This document shows, piece after piece, positions 25,471-35,047 of a DNA stretch of 64,000 nucleotides. The position numbers and the translations under genes are program-made. The DNA lies in assembly GCA_040766105.1 (NCBI GenBank), contig JAXGRD010000004.1:1-64000 (forward strand), in the 5' to 3' direction. Position 1 is the first letter of the stretch. Each line of letters begins with the position of its first letter. Source of the DNA: JAXGRD01 sp040766105 (lineage in GTDB: Bacteria; Bacillota; Clostridia; Peptostreptococcales; Anaerovoracaceae). The notes below the pieces were generated by a model that made no database searches, was not told where the DNA came from, and worked only from the letters and a program-made list of their open reading frames with translations.

Positions 25471-28428
25471 CTAGTCGTTGGCTTTCATGGATTCTACCAT
25501 ATCTATAGATTTAATGCTTCTCCTCATGATCAAATTGACGAGGATGGTAAAGACGATGGTCAGGCCTGCCGAATACAAGTAGCTTTGCCAATATATATGG
25601 CGGCCAAACATAATTTGCTCTACTTCGATGGTCTTCATGATAAATTGATGTAGGACGATTCCAACGGGAATCCCGAAGAGTATGCCCAGTCCGCTGAGGA
25701 TATTGGTTTCCCTAAAGATATAATCTGCCACTTCCTTCTCATAGAAGCCCAGGACTTTTATGGTTGCCAACTCCTTAGTTCGCTCTCGAATGTTCACGTT
25801 TGTCAAGTTATACAGAACGATGATGGCCAATGCACCTGCGGTCAATATTAACACCATGATAACATAGTCGATGCTTTTCACAGAATCTCGGAAGTTCTCC
25901 ATAATGGTTTCCGCTGAAATCACATAGGTCACATTGTCCTTGGAAAGCAGCTCTTCTGCCAGCTTTTCATTCTCGCTCTTGATGTAGACCTTGTTGAACT
26001 CAGGTGTCCTGGAAAATACTTGTTCATATATCTGCGGCGTAATATAAACACTGGAATCCACATAGTTTTCTGCAATGCCTGTTACCACAGCGGAGCCTTC
26101 TCTTCCCGAATTCAGCTTTAGATTTACTTCATCTCCCACACTGACATCCAAACTCTCCGCCATCTTTTCCGTCAAGACGAGAGAATCCTCTTGAAAGGCG
26201 ATATCCGCCCCGGATTTTCTTTCTCGAAGTGAGAAGAAGGTAGGTAGGGATTTCTCATCTTTTGGTAGGATGAAATTGGCCTTTACCGTAGCTTTTTTGT
26301 TGGAAACCGTCACCGGATCACCGTTGAAATAACCATAGACATCCGCCATTTTTTTGTCATCCAAAACGGCCTTGATTTCTCCTCCGGCAGCATCTTTTTC
26401 CTCCGCCACCTCCATGATGTAGTCGTATCGATTGATTTCACCGTATTGCAGGTTTACAATGTCACTGACCGAATCTCTCACACCGAAGCCGGCCAGCAGG
26501 AGGGCAAAACATCCGCCGATACCGATGATGGTCATGAGAAAACGCTTCTTATATCGAAACAGATTTCGAAGGGTAACCTTCCTCGTAAACTTCAGCCGCT
26601 TCCATACGGGAGTGATTCTCTCGAGAAGAATTCGCTTTCCGTTCTTTGGCGCCTTGGGTATGAGAAGATTTGCCGGTTTCTCCTTTAGCTCACTGCGACA
26701 AGCCAGATAGCTGACCAACAAAATGCCCAGGATGATAATCAGAGAAACAGGAATGGCAATGGTCCAAATCACCTTTGTTTCAATTTCCGGGAAGGAATAC
26801 ATCATGCTGTAGGCATTGCTGATGACCTTTGGAAACAGGACAAAGCCCACGCTTAACCCAATCAATACCCCAAGGAAGGATGCCATGAATCCATACATCA
26901 AATAATATGACAAGATTTCTCTGTTGCTGTATCCGAGGGATTTCAAGGTGCCGATTTGCCCTCTCTCCTCTTCGATCATTCGAGTCATAGTGGTGAGGGC
27001 TACCAGGGCAGCTATGAGAAAGAAGAAGAATGGAAAGACAATGGCGATGGCTCCAATCTTTTCCACATCCAACTCAAAGTTGTGCATGCCCATATTGTCG
27101 CTTCTATCTGTAAGAACCCACTTTGCCGCTTTGATATCCTTGATATCTTCTTCTCCGTCGGCGATTTTCTTCGCCGCATCTGCCAGCTCTGCCTCCGCCT
27201 TGGCTTTCTCACTTTCGTAGGTGGCGCGGCTGTCGGCCAAGGTTCGCTCTCCGTCAGCCAGTTCCCCTTCCTTTTCATCCAGGGTCGCCCTGCCGTTGGC
27301 AATTTGTGCCTTCCCGTCTGCAATTGCCGCAACACCTGCATCATACTGCTGAATCTGCGCGACCGCCTCCGGTGGGAGAGGTATCCCCGCCGCCACCATT
27401 TGTTTTAGCTCTTCTATCTGTGGGGCAGCATCCTGCAGTGTTTTTTCCTGTGCAAGGAGATTTGCTTCGTTTTGATCTAAGGTCGCTCTTGCATCGGCGA
27501 TCTCCTGTCTGCCGTTGTTTATGTCGTTCTCTGCATCTCGAATCTTCGCTTCTGCTGATGCCAGCTCCGCATCGGCTTCCGCCTTCCCCTCTTCATATTC
27601 CTTCTTGGCATCGTCCAGTTTCTTCTGTGCCTCTCCCACGATGAAGTCGGTACGAATCTTGGATCTATCCGTTCCCACGGCCTTCAAGTCTTTTTCCACT
27701 TGGGCGATTCTGTCTTTATATGCATCGTCAAAAGAACTGATGCCCTCCTTGCCGGTAACTGTCAAAACACCGGCTGTATAGACATCCTTTTCCAGATATG
27801 CTTCGTTCATCACGTACATGCCGAGGGAGACCTTTCCATCTCCCACATTGGAAACATCTCCGTGGATGGAAATGGTCAGTGGACTTCTCACGATGCCCAC
27901 CACCTTAAACTCCTCGTACTTTAGTTTTTTCTTTACATCCTTGATGTCTTTATTTTTGGGATCTACAATTAGAGTTTCCCCTACCTTCATTTGAAACGTA
28001 TAGGGATTTACAATGGAAACCACACATTCATTGGCGGACTTAGGGTATCTTCCCGATAATAGCTCCGTACCGTTGATAACCTTGTCATCCTTAAAGTCTC
28101 TGGCAGCCAATCTGGTGACGAAACTTTCTTCATCGGATCGCTTCATGAGAAGATCAAAGGTGTACAGCCCTTGGGCATCCTCCACATAATCCAAAGTATT
28201 CAAATAATTGATGTCCGACTTGGTGACTCCCATGGTGCCTTGTATTTGCACATCAAAGGTATTTTGAGAATCATAAAAAGCATCCGCGCTGTCCTTCATG
28301 TCCGGCATGGTTGCCAGCAGTCCTGAAAGAAATCCCGTTCCAAGGGCAACGATTCCCAGTATAGAAAGAAAACGGGTCAGGCTCTTCTTAATACCCCTCC
28401 TAGCCATCTTTCGGTAGCTTTTATTCAT
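25471..28428 (-). CDS. ABC transporter permease, FtsX/MacB type with coiled coil
   Basis: The 985-residue protein has an N-terminal span (LSILGIVALGTGFLSGLLATMP), an extracytoplasmic MacB-like domain, and then a long heptad-rich coiled coil of about residues 260-440 (Glu/Ala/Lys repeats). Two FtsX modules of three or four spans follow: EIGAIAIVFPFFFFLIAALVA-like near 475-600 and VIMVLILTAGALAIIVLYN near 840-960. The ATG at 28428 overlaps the stop of the ATPase gene as TAATG and is preferred over GTG 28434. With the ATPase it forms a MacB/LolCDE-like complex, perhaps moving lipids, peptides or signals; the substrate is unknown. Confidence 0.88.
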   Translation of the reverse strand: MNKSYRKMARRGIKKSLTRFLSILGIVALGTGFLSGLLATMPDMKDSADAFYDSQNTFDVQIQGTMGVTKSDINYLNTLDYVEDAQGLYTFDLLMKRSDEESFVTRLAARDFKDDKVINGTELLSGRYPKSANECVVSIVNPYTFQMKVGETLIVDPKNKDIKDVKKKLKYEEFKVVGIVRSPLTISIHGDVSNVGDGKVSLGMYVMNEAYLEKDVYTAGVLTVTGKEGISSFDDAYKDRIAQVEKDLKAVGTDRSKIRTDFIVGEAQKKLDDAKKEYEEGKAEADAELASAEAKIRDAENDINNGRQEIADARATLDQNEANLLAQEKTLQDAAPQIEELKQMVAAGIPLPPEAVAQIQQYDAGVAAIADGKAQIANGRATLDEKEGELADGERTLADSRATYESEKAKAEAELADAAKKIADGEEDIKDIKAAKWVLTDRSDNMGMHNFELDVEKIGAIAIVFPFFFFLIAALVALTTMTRMIEEERGQIGTLKSLGYSNREILSYYLMYGFMASFLGVLIGLSVGFVLFPKVISNAYSMMYSFPEIETKVIWTIAIPVSLIIILGILLVSYLACRSELKEKPANLLIPKAPKNGKRILLERITPVWKRLKFTRKVTLRNLFRYKKRFLMTIIGIGGCFALLLAGFGVRDSVSDIVNLQYGEINRYDYIMEVAEEKDAAGGEIKAVLDDKKMADVYGYFNGDPVTVSNKKATVKANFILPKDEKSLPTFFSLRERKSGADIAFQEDSLVLTEKMAESLDVSVGDEVNLKLNSGREGSAVVTGIAENYVDSSVYITPQIYEQVFSRTPEFNKVYIKSENEKLAEELLSKDNVTYVISAETIMENFRDSVKSIDYVIMVLILTAGALAIIVLYNLTNVNIRERTKELATIKVLGFYEKEVADYIFRETNILSGLGILFGIPVGIVLHQFIMKTIEVEQIMFGRHIYWQSYLYSAGLTIVFTILVNLIMRRSIKSIDMVESMKAND

Positions 28429-29132
28429 TACCACTCGATCCTTTCGATAGGCAACGGATTTTCATTTATTTCTGTAGTTTGCGCTCGACCGTTCTTTACA
28501 ACGATGACTCTGTCTGCCATAGGCTTGATTGCCTGGTTATGTGTAATTACAATGACGGTCTTCCCGGTCTGTCGGCAAGTATCGTGAAGAAGCTTCAAGA
28601 TTGTTTTTCCCGTATTGTAGTCCAAGGCACCGGTAGGCTCGTCGCAGAGAAGCACCTTTGGATTCTTTGCAATTGCTCTGGCAATGGCAACACGTTGCTG
28701 TTCCCCTCCGGAAAGCTGTGCCGGGAAGTTCCCCATTCTATGTTCCAAGCCCACCTGCTTTAAGACCTCTTCCGGATCCAATGGGTCTACACAGATTTCC
28801 GATGCCAGCTCCACGTTTTCCAACGCCGTCAAGTTCTGCACCAAATTATAGAATTGAAACACAAAACCCACGTCATATCTTCGATACGTGGTCAGCCTCT
28901 TGTTGTTGTAATCACTGATTCGCCTGTTATCTAGGGTAATGACGCCTTCATCACTGCTGTCCATTCCCCCCAATATATTCAAAAGCGTGGTCTTCCCCGC
29001 TCCGCTAGGCCCTACGATGACGCAAAATTCCCCTTCTTCTATGGATAATTCCATGTTGTCCAAAGCGGTGATGGTCTGATCCCCCATGTGATAGTATTTA
29101 CTCACCCGTTCAAATTGGATATATGCGGTCAC
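28428..29132 (-). CDS. ABC transporter ATP-binding protein, LolD/MacB type
   Basis: The 234-residue ATPase has Walker A GPSGAGKTTLLNILGG, Q-loop FQFYNLVQNLTALENV, signature LSGGEQQRVAIARAI, Walker B VLLCDEPTGALD and the H-loop IVITHNQAI. The LolD/MacB-type signature after Walker B (PTGALDYNTGKTIL) matches the FtsX-like permease that follows. The start is a GTG with GGAG six bases upstream. It begins the two-gene operon. Confidence 0.92.
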   Translation of the reverse strand: MTAYIQFERVSKYYHMGDQTITALDNMELSIEEGEFCVIVGPSGAGKTTLLNILGGMDSSDEGVITLDNRRISDYNNKRLTTYRRYDVGFVFQFYNLVQNLTALENVELASEICVDPLDPEEVLKQVGLEHRMGNFPAQLSGGEQQRVAIARAIAKNPKVLLCDEPTGALDYNTGKTILKLLHDTCRQTGKTVIVITHNQAIKPMADRVIVVKNGRAQTTEINENPLPIERIEW

Positions 29133-29170
29133 TCCGGTCTCCTTCCCAAAAAAGTCATCAGATTTTCTGA

Positions 29171-29199
29171 TTTACATTGCATTTATTATATATTATAAT
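29171..29199 (+). promoter_or_regulatory. Promoter giving a leaderless dac mRNA
   Basis: TTTACA (29171-29176) and TATAAT (29194-29199) are 17 bp apart. The ATG at 29207 is seven bases after the -10, so the transcript should begin at or beside the start codon. No Shine-Dalgarno is seen. Confidence 0.75.
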
Positions 29200-29206
29200 C
29201 AGTTCC

Positions 29207-30529
29207 ATGGCAAAGGAAGAATACAGCAAATCCCAGAAATCAAGAATACCTACCAGGGTCCTTCTATTGGTCCTTACGGTTGTGGTATTCTTTTCTTTTG
29301 CACCCTTCTCCTACGGAACTGACGATAGAACCGTCGACGACAACAAAGTCGTTCCCATCTCCGGCAAAGGCGCCGTAGTCATGGACGCCAAGAACGGTAA
29401 CATACTTTACAGCTTCAACGGCACACAACGCTTTAATCCCGCCAGCTGCACGAAAATCCTATCTGCAGTGATTGCCCTGGAAGAAGGAAATCTAAAGGAT
29501 CAACTGGTGGTTTCGGAAGACGCCGTGTACAACATCGATTACGATTCCAGCCACATCGCCTTGGACGTTGGGGAGAAGATTACCCTGAAGGACGCCATCT
29601 TCGGCATGTTGCTAACATCGGGCAACGACTGCTCCGTGGTGGTGGCGGAAGCCATATCCGGCTCCGTGGATAAATATGCGGATAAGATGAACGAGAAGGC
29701 TGAGGAAATCGGCTGCACCGATTCTCACTTCACCAACCCACACGGTCTCTACAATAAGGAACACTACACGACCCCGTTGGATCTTGCACGCATTATGCGC
29801 TACTGTATCGGCAACGAAAAGTTCGTACAAATCGACAGTGCGCTGAAATACACTGTGCCCAAGACCAACAAATCCGAGCCTCGAGAGCTGTGGAACAATC
29901 ACCGCATGTTGAAAAACAAGTATGTCTACTACGAACCCATCATCTGCGGTAAGAGCGGCTACATTACCAAATCCAAGTTCAACCTAGTCTCTTACGGAAA
30001 AAAGGACGGAATGGAACTCATTGTAGTCATCATGAAGGAAGATGATCCTACCACCATATGTGAAGATACGGAAAAGTTGATGGAGTACTATTTCAATAAC
30101 TATGAGAGTTCTTCCATACCCTCTTCTCAAACGAAAATAGAATCCGTCAATATTGATAATGTGGATGTTCCCGTAACCATGGAAAAAAACATGGATCTTG
30201 TTGTACCCAAAGGGGTATCCAAAAAGGATTTGCGATATGAAACATCCCTTAAGCCTACCAAGTTCCCCATCAAAAAAGGAACCGAATTAGGTGTGGTACA
30301 GGCAACCTATGATAACCGAGTATTGGGAACCACCTCCATCATCGCAGAAAAGACGATAGAGAAAACCTCCGTTATGAAAGTTCTCCTCATCGTCATTTCA
30401 ACAATTGTTGTTTTATTGTTCTTGGCCGTCCTGTTCCTCATTCTGACCAAAAAGAGTCGAATGAGGAAACGTCGTCAAAGCAGACGGTCGAGAACACGTA
30501 AAAGTACAAACAGAAGAACACTCCGATAG
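29207..30529 (+). CDS. dacF: D-alanyl-D-alanine carboxypeptidase (DacF/PBP5-like)
   Basis: Penicillin-binding serine peptidase that trims peptidoglycan side chains. The N-terminus has a basic start then VLLLVLTVVVFFSFAPFSYG, a signal peptide or anchor. The active-site motifs are SCTK (S-x-x-K, in NPASCTKIL), SGN (LLTSGNDCS) and KSG (ICGKSGYI). After the C-terminal domain a hydrophobic span (VLLIVISTIVVLLFLAVLF) is followed by a strongly basic tail of about 25 residues, so the enzyme is anchored at both ends or held by the C-terminus. The ATG at 29207 is preferred over an upstream ATG that lies inside the promoter. Confidence 0.9.
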   Translation: MAKEEYSKSQKSRIPTRVLLLVLTVVVFFSFAPFSYGTDDRTVDDNKVVPISGKGAVVMDAKNGNILYSFNGTQRFNPASCTKILSAVIALEEGNLKDQLVVSEDAVYNIDYDSSHIALDVGEKITLKDAIFGMLLTSGNDCSVVVAEAISGSVDKYADKMNEKAEEIGCTDSHFTNPHGLYNKEHYTTPLDLARIMRYCIGNEKFVQIDSALKYTVPKTNKSEPRELWNNHRMLKNKYVYYEPIICGKSGYITKSKFNLVSYGKKDGMELIVVIMKEDDPTTICEDTEKLMEYYFNNYESSSIPSSQTKIESVNIDNVDVPVTMEKNMDLVVPKGVSKKDLRYETSLKPTKFPIKKGTELGVVQATYDNRVLGTTSIIAEKTIEKTSVMKVLLIVISTIVVLLFLAVLFLILTKKSRMRKRRQSRRSRTRKSTNRRTLR

Positions 30530-30560
30530 GTTTACATAAAATTTCGGAGTGTTCTTTGTT
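30515..30560 (+). terminator. Intrinsic terminator after dacF
   Basis: AGAACACTCCGA (30515-30526) pairs perfectly with TCGGAGTGTTCT (30544-30555), followed by TTGTT. The left arm overlaps the last codons of dacF. The T-run is short. From 30561 to 30717 I see no gene. Confidence 0.7.
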
Positions 30561-30717
30561 AAGTAGCGAAATCCGCCTAATTTCCCTTTTTTTTGCGTAT
30601 ACTAGACGGATTGTGAAACCTTGGTTGTATCAAGATATCTCAATACATCTCGTCTCGCCCTTTCCGGTGATTCGGCATGAAATGTGCTTTTTCTGCCTAA
30701 TGGATAGAAAAAAGCTC

Positions 30718-31692
30718 CTATTGTGCAGATTCTGCAAAATCTCCTGCTGCAGGCAATCCATATGCAGCCTTGGCACTTCTTGCAGCCTTGTTTATGGCTC
30801 TACCCATGACTTCCACCGCCAATGCCCCTAAGGCATCGGGGCCAACTTCCACCTCACCGGTGGCCATCACAAAAATCGTATCCCCATCAGCCGACGTATG
30901 AACCGGACTGATGGTTTTTGCATATCCGTTGTGAGCAATGGATGCCAGTTTATTTGCCTGGTCCTTTGTCAGCTTGGCATTGGTCACAATGCAACCGATG
31001 GTGGTGTTCCCCGAAAAAACATTTCGTGCCTTTCCGATTTCTTCATACATGATCTCTAGGGTACTGGCCAGGCTCTTTTTATCTTCAGACAAGATTCCGG
31101 CTATGGTCTTTCCCGTATGGTAATCCAAGACGTCCCCTAGGGCATTGACCGCCACAATGGCAGCACACTGCACCTCTCCAATCTGCATACCGTAAACACC
31201 AAGTCCGCTCTTCATCATTCTGTCCGGGCCTAAGAACTTGCCCACAGAGGCACCTGTACCGGCACCGACGTTGCCCGACTCCACCTCCGTTTTTCCTGCG
31301 GCTTCACAGGCTGCGTAGCCCATTTCCTTATCCGGGCGGCACTTGGGATCCCCCACCACCAAGTCGAAGAGAGAAGCGCCGCAGACGATGGGTACCACCC
31401 CTACGCCCACATCAAACCCAACATTATGCTCTTCTAAGAAAGCCATGGCTCCGTCGCCGGCAGCAAGGCCGTAGGCGCTGCCTCCGCTGAGCATGACACA
31501 GTGGATCTGCTGCACCATGTTGACAGGCTTTAGGAGTTCTGTCTCTCTGGAAGCCGGTCCGCCGCCGCGCACATCTACACCTGCCCAGGCACCCTCTTCA
31601 CAAAGAATCGCAGTGCAGCCGGTTCCCCCGGCTGCATCTTGGGCATGCCCCACTTTGATTCCCTTTATTTCCGATATCTTTATTTCTTTCAT
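30718..31692 (-). CDS. P1 (DmpA/NylC) family N-terminal-nucleophile peptidase
   Basis: Self-processing Ntn hydrolase of peptidase family P1. The conserved LSGGSAYGLAAGDG block lies near residue 70. The predicted cleavage/nucleophile site is in GNTTIGCIVTNAKL (Thr type, nearer NylC than the Ser-type DmpA), followed by HTSADGDTIF. At 324 residues it is normal. Members remove N-terminal residues from peptides, including beta-amino acids, or hydrolyse oligoamides. The ATG at 31692 has AGAGGTG upstream and starts 10 bp after the OPT stop. It is last in the panB-panE-amidohydrolase-OPT operon. Confidence 0.85.
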   Translation of the reverse strand: MKEIKISEIKGIKVGHAQDAAGGTGCTAILCEEGAWAGVDVRGGGPASRETELLKPVNMVQQIHCVMLSGGSAYGLAAGDGAMAFLEEHNVGFDVGVGVVPIVCGASLFDLVVGDPKCRPDKEMGYAACEAAGKTEVESGNVGAGTGASVGKFLGPDRMMKSGLGVYGMQIGEVQCAAIVAVNALGDVLDYHTGKTIAGILSEDKKSLASTLEIMYEEIGKARNVFSGNTTIGCIVTNAKLTKDQANKLASIAHNGYAKTISPVHTSADGDTIFVMATGEVEVGPDALGALAVEVMGRAINKAARSAKAAYGLPAAGDFAESAQ

Positions 31693-31702
31693 GACGCACC
31701 TC

Positions 31703-33364
31703 TTACATGGCAATGAGCGCGGGTATGGCCTGAATCAGTGCAATTACAACACCTACCACTGCTTCTCCTCCAAGGAGGCCGGAAGCGATGATGAGTCCCG
31801 TTCCCTTCTTGTCCCATTCGGGTGCTACCTTCTGTACGATGAACTTCAGTGCACCGCCGATGAAAGCCGTGGCCGACAGATAGAAGGGCAGATAAACGCC
31901 CAAACCTAAGGTCATAACCGGGAAGTTCACAAAGTAGAGAATAATGGCAACCACCAATCCAATGAGGAAGGCCGTCATGTTGGGAATGCCCCCTACCATG
32001 GCAGCAACTGCCCCGGCTTGGGGTGCAATGAACATCTCCGGATTTCCGAAGGCTGTTGGTCCGTAGGCCGTCAAGATGACGTAAAATACGCCAACTGCCA
32101 CAAATGCACCTACTAAGCCACCGATGGCTTCCCCAATCCACTGGGCTTTGGGATCAGATTTTAGGATATAGCCGGCTTTAAAGTCGTTCATAACGTCCCC
32201 TGCTAAACCGCAGGCGATGGCAACGATGGCCGCTACGAAGAACATCTCCGTCTGTCCCACGCTGGAAACTGCTTTGGCAGCGATGAGTACGATGATGCCG
32301 AAGATTTCCATGGGGTTGATGCCCGACTGACCCACACACTGGGCAGACATGGATGTTGCCAACCAAACGCCCACGATGGTGATGATGCTGGCGATGACGC
32401 CCATATTGGTTAACGTTGCGAAGATAGCGGCAAGGAGAACCATAACGATGGGAGCCCATCTCAGGTCGATAAAGCCTTGACCAATCATCTTCTTTGAGAA
32501 CATCGGTCCGAAGATTTCCTTTGCCTTGGGCAGGATTCCCTTGAGAATGATTCCCACGCCGGTTCCTACCATGAGGCCGATTCCTAAGGATGACTTAACT
32601 GCCGCTGCAGCGGCTGCATCCCACCAGCCCAATTCCGTTCCACCCATGAGAATGCCGAAATCGCCGATGATGGCTCCCAAGAACCAAACACCGATGGCCA
32701 CCGGCCCGATAATATATCCTACTGCGATGAGCATAGGGGAAAGCCAGATGCCTGCAAAGGAACCGTAAGCCATCATCTTGGAGTTGAGCAAGGTCGCAGG
32801 GAATGCAACGAACCAGTCTCTCAATACGGTAAAGACGGCTGCCAATCCCAAAGAAGTAAATAGGGTTGCGGATTTCTTTCCTCCCTCGTCACCGACGATG
32901 AGGGTCTCTGCGGCTGCCTGTCCCATGGGATAAGGCAATTGCTTTGTTTCTACAAAGTACTTTCGAATCAGTGCGGTAAAAATAAGTCCTAAGATTACGC
33001 CTCCCAGAACGATGACCAATAGTTTGGTCAGGCTCACTGTAGCGTTAGGATTGAGCATATAGATGCCCGGCAGGGTAAAAGCAAGTCCCCCCGCAGTCAT
33101 GGCCCCTGCACTCATCACCGTATGGGTTACGTTAATTTCATTGATGTTGGTCTCTTTTCCAATCTTACCGAACATCTTCAGGAAAAACATGGAGACCAGT
33201 GCCACGAAGATGATTGGCCAAGGCAGAGCGCCCAGCTTCAATGCTACATACATGGAACTCATGGTCAGAACGATTGCACCGATGATACCGATGACAATGC
33301 CTCTGACGGTCAGTTGTTCCCGGAAACTTGTGGCGTATTTTACGCCTCTTTGTTGTTGCGTCAT
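31703..33364 (-). CDS. OPT-family oligopeptide transporter
   Basis: About 14 hydrophobic spans over 553 residues. The N-terminal FREQLTVRGIVIGIIGAIVL and the conserved PYPMGQAAAETLIVGDE loop are typical of prokaryotic OPT transporters, which carry small peptides or metal-chelate-like compounds with protons. A TQPKAQWIGEAIGGLVGAF-like segment appears as SDPKAQWIGEAIGG. The AGGAGG site favours the ATG at 33364. Position between an amidohydrolase and a P1 peptidase suggests import of a peptide or amide that these enzymes cleave. Confidence 0.85.
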   Translation of the reverse strand: MTQQQRGVKYATSFREQLTVRGIVIGIIGAIVLTMSSMYVALKLGALPWPIIFVALVSMFFLKMFGKIGKETNINEINVTHTVMSAGAMTAGGLAFTLPGIYMLNPNATVSLTKLLVIVLGGVILGLIFTALIRKYFVETKQLPYPMGQAAAETLIVGDEGGKKSATLFTSLGLAAVFTVLRDWFVAFPATLLNSKMMAYGSFAGIWLSPMLIAVGYIIGPVAIGVWFLGAIIGDFGILMGGTELGWWDAAAAAAVKSSLGIGLMVGTGVGIILKGILPKAKEIFGPMFSKKMIGQGFIDLRWAPIVMVLLAAIFATLTNMGVIASIITIVGVWLATSMSAQCVGQSGINPMEIFGIIVLIAAKAVSSVGQTEMFFVAAIVAIACGLAGDVMNDFKAGYILKSDPKAQWIGEAIGGLVGAFVAVGVFYVILTAYGPTAFGNPEMFIAPQAGAVAAMVGGIPNMTAFLIGLVVAIILYFVNFPVMTLGLGVYLPFYLSATAFIGGALKFIVQKVAPEWDKKGTGLIIASGLLGGEAVVGVVIALIQAIPALIAM

Positions 33365-33414
33365 TTCCATCCTCCTTTAAAAAAACAGAATAAATAAGTC
33401 CGAATTACGCTGGG

Positions 33415-35046
33415 TCACCTCCTCTCATATTCCAATACCCCATCGATGAAGGTCATGTCCACCTTCACTTTGTGTAGGTCCATAGGGTCGATTTCCGTTA
33501 TATTTTCAGAAAGCACAATAAGGTCCGCCAGCTTCCCTACTTTAAGGCTCCCCTTCATATCCTCTTCATAGGATCCGTAGGCACCGTATAAGGTAGCGCA
33601 TTCCAACGCTTCCATGAGAGATATCTTTTGCGTTTCATCACATTGTACCTTGTTCACTCGATCATATCGGTTTACGGCACCATCTATGAGAGCCAAGCCT
33701 GCCGGTCCTGATGGATAATCACTTTGGAGGGAACATTTGATTCCCGCATCCAACATGGACCGAAGAGCACACACATACTTGTTTCTCTCTTCCCCATAAA
33801 AGCGCATGTAATTGGCACCTTGGAAGGTAATCTGTCCAACATTGACGCTGGGACAGATGTTCATTTTCCCCATACGCCCAATTAAGTCACGGTCTGCCAA
33901 TGTACAGTGCTCAATCCGATGTCTCAAATCAGGGCGAGGATTGGTGTCAAATGCCTTTTCATAGCCTTCCACCATGTATTCCACGGCACCGTCGCCTATG
34001 GCATGGGCCGTCGCCTGACATTCGGCATCATTGATTTCCTTGATATATACCGCCACCTCATCTCTTTCCCATCCCTTTTCTCTGGGAAGATTGGGGTCGT
34101 GGGAATAAGGTTCTCGGGTGAAACAGGAAGGTCCACCGGAGCCGCCGTCAATCATAAACTTGCTGCTTCCGATTCTAAACTTCTCATCTCCCAGCCCGCT
34201 CATAAGTCCAAGGGCAAGCCAATGGCCGTTCTCCTCCTTGGAAAATGGTTTTCCAAATATGCTGTGGAGCATCATGTAGGATCTGACGCGAAAGTCCCTG
34301 TCTCTGCAGAGTTTTTGCATGATATGATAAGAGGGTCTTCCCAGCTCTCCACAGTCATGGATGGAGGTAATGCCGTTTTCCAAACAATGTTGAAAGGACT
34401 TTTTTGCGGCCTCTATCTGGGCTTTGTTGGAATAATGAACCTTTGACCACAGGAGAAAATGTGTGTGGCCTCGCACCATGCCTGTCAGCTTTCCGTCCAC
34501 TACTTCCACTTCATTTTTCGGATATTTTTTGGCATCTTCCGCTTCATAGACCCCCAACTGCTGAAGGGCAAGGGAGTTGTACATGCAAATATGGCCTCCG
34601 CCGTGCATGCAGTGGAGGGGATTATGAGGTGCCGCTTGGTCCAATTCTTCTATTGTGGGGTGTCTGTTCTCGGGAAGATAAGACGGTTCGTAGCCCATCA
34701 TGGAAATCCATTCTCCGGACTTTTTTCCTTTAGCTGCTTCCCTTACCAAATCCAAGAGGTCTTCCAAGGTAGGACAGTGTTCCGCAAAGGTATCGATGAT
34801 GGATGCTTTGGGCCCTACACCAATCAAGCCACTTAAAATCGGATGGTAGTGACTGTCTATCAAACCGGGCATCAAAGTCCGACCGCCCAGGTCTACCACC
34901 TGCGTTTCCCCATCCATCTTCTCATGGATTTCTTCATTTGTTCCAACAAAGGAGATACAGTTTCCGGTGACTCCTACTGCCTGGGCAATGGGAAGCTCTT
35001 CCTCAACTGTAATGATGTTTCCGTTGATAAATGCATAGGTCAGCAT
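33415..35046 (-). CDS. Amidohydrolase, YtcJ-like
   Basis: Metal-dependent hydrolase of the amidohydrolase superfamily (543 residues). The N-terminal beta-sandwich TYAFINGNIITVEEELP leads into the metal site GLIDSHYHPI. Further features are the MHGGGHICMYNS block, the AHAIGDGAVE segment and LRHRIEHCTLAD, as in YtcJ/amidohydrolase 3. The C-terminal LKVGKLADLIVLSENIT is the usual ending. The substrate is not known. The ATG at 35046 follows GGGAG by six bases and overlaps the panE stop region by a few bases less than the longer frame at 35070. Confidence 0.88.
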   Translation of the reverse strand: MLTYAFINGNIITVEEELPIAQAVGVTGNCISFVGTNEEIHEKMDGETQVVDLGGRTLMPGLIDSHYHPILSGLIGVGPKASIIDTFAEHCPTLEDLLDLVREAAKGKKSGEWISMMGYEPSYLPENRHPTIEELDQAAPHNPLHCMHGGGHICMYNSLALQQLGVYEAEDAKKYPKNEVEVVDGKLTGMVRGHTHFLLWSKVHYSNKAQIEAAKKSFQHCLENGITSIHDCGELGRPSYHIMQKLCRDRDFRVRSYMMLHSIFGKPFSKEENGHWLALGLMSGLGDEKFRIGSSKFMIDGGSGGPSCFTREPYSHDPNLPREKGWERDEVAVYIKEINDAECQATAHAIGDGAVEYMVEGYEKAFDTNPRPDLRHRIEHCTLADRDLIGRMGKMNICPSVNVGQITFQGANYMRFYGEERNKYVCALRSMLDAGIKCSLQSDYPSGPAGLALIDGAVNRYDRVNKVQCDETQKISLMEALECATLYGAYGSYEEDMKGSLKVGKLADLIVLSENITEIDPMDLHKVKVDMTFIDGVLEYERR

Positions 35047-35047
35047 A

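Noticed and set aside
30556..30831. Plus-strand frame of 91 codons after dacF
   Set aside because: It starts just after the dacF terminator, has no convincing ribosome site and overlaps the end of the P1 peptidase gene.
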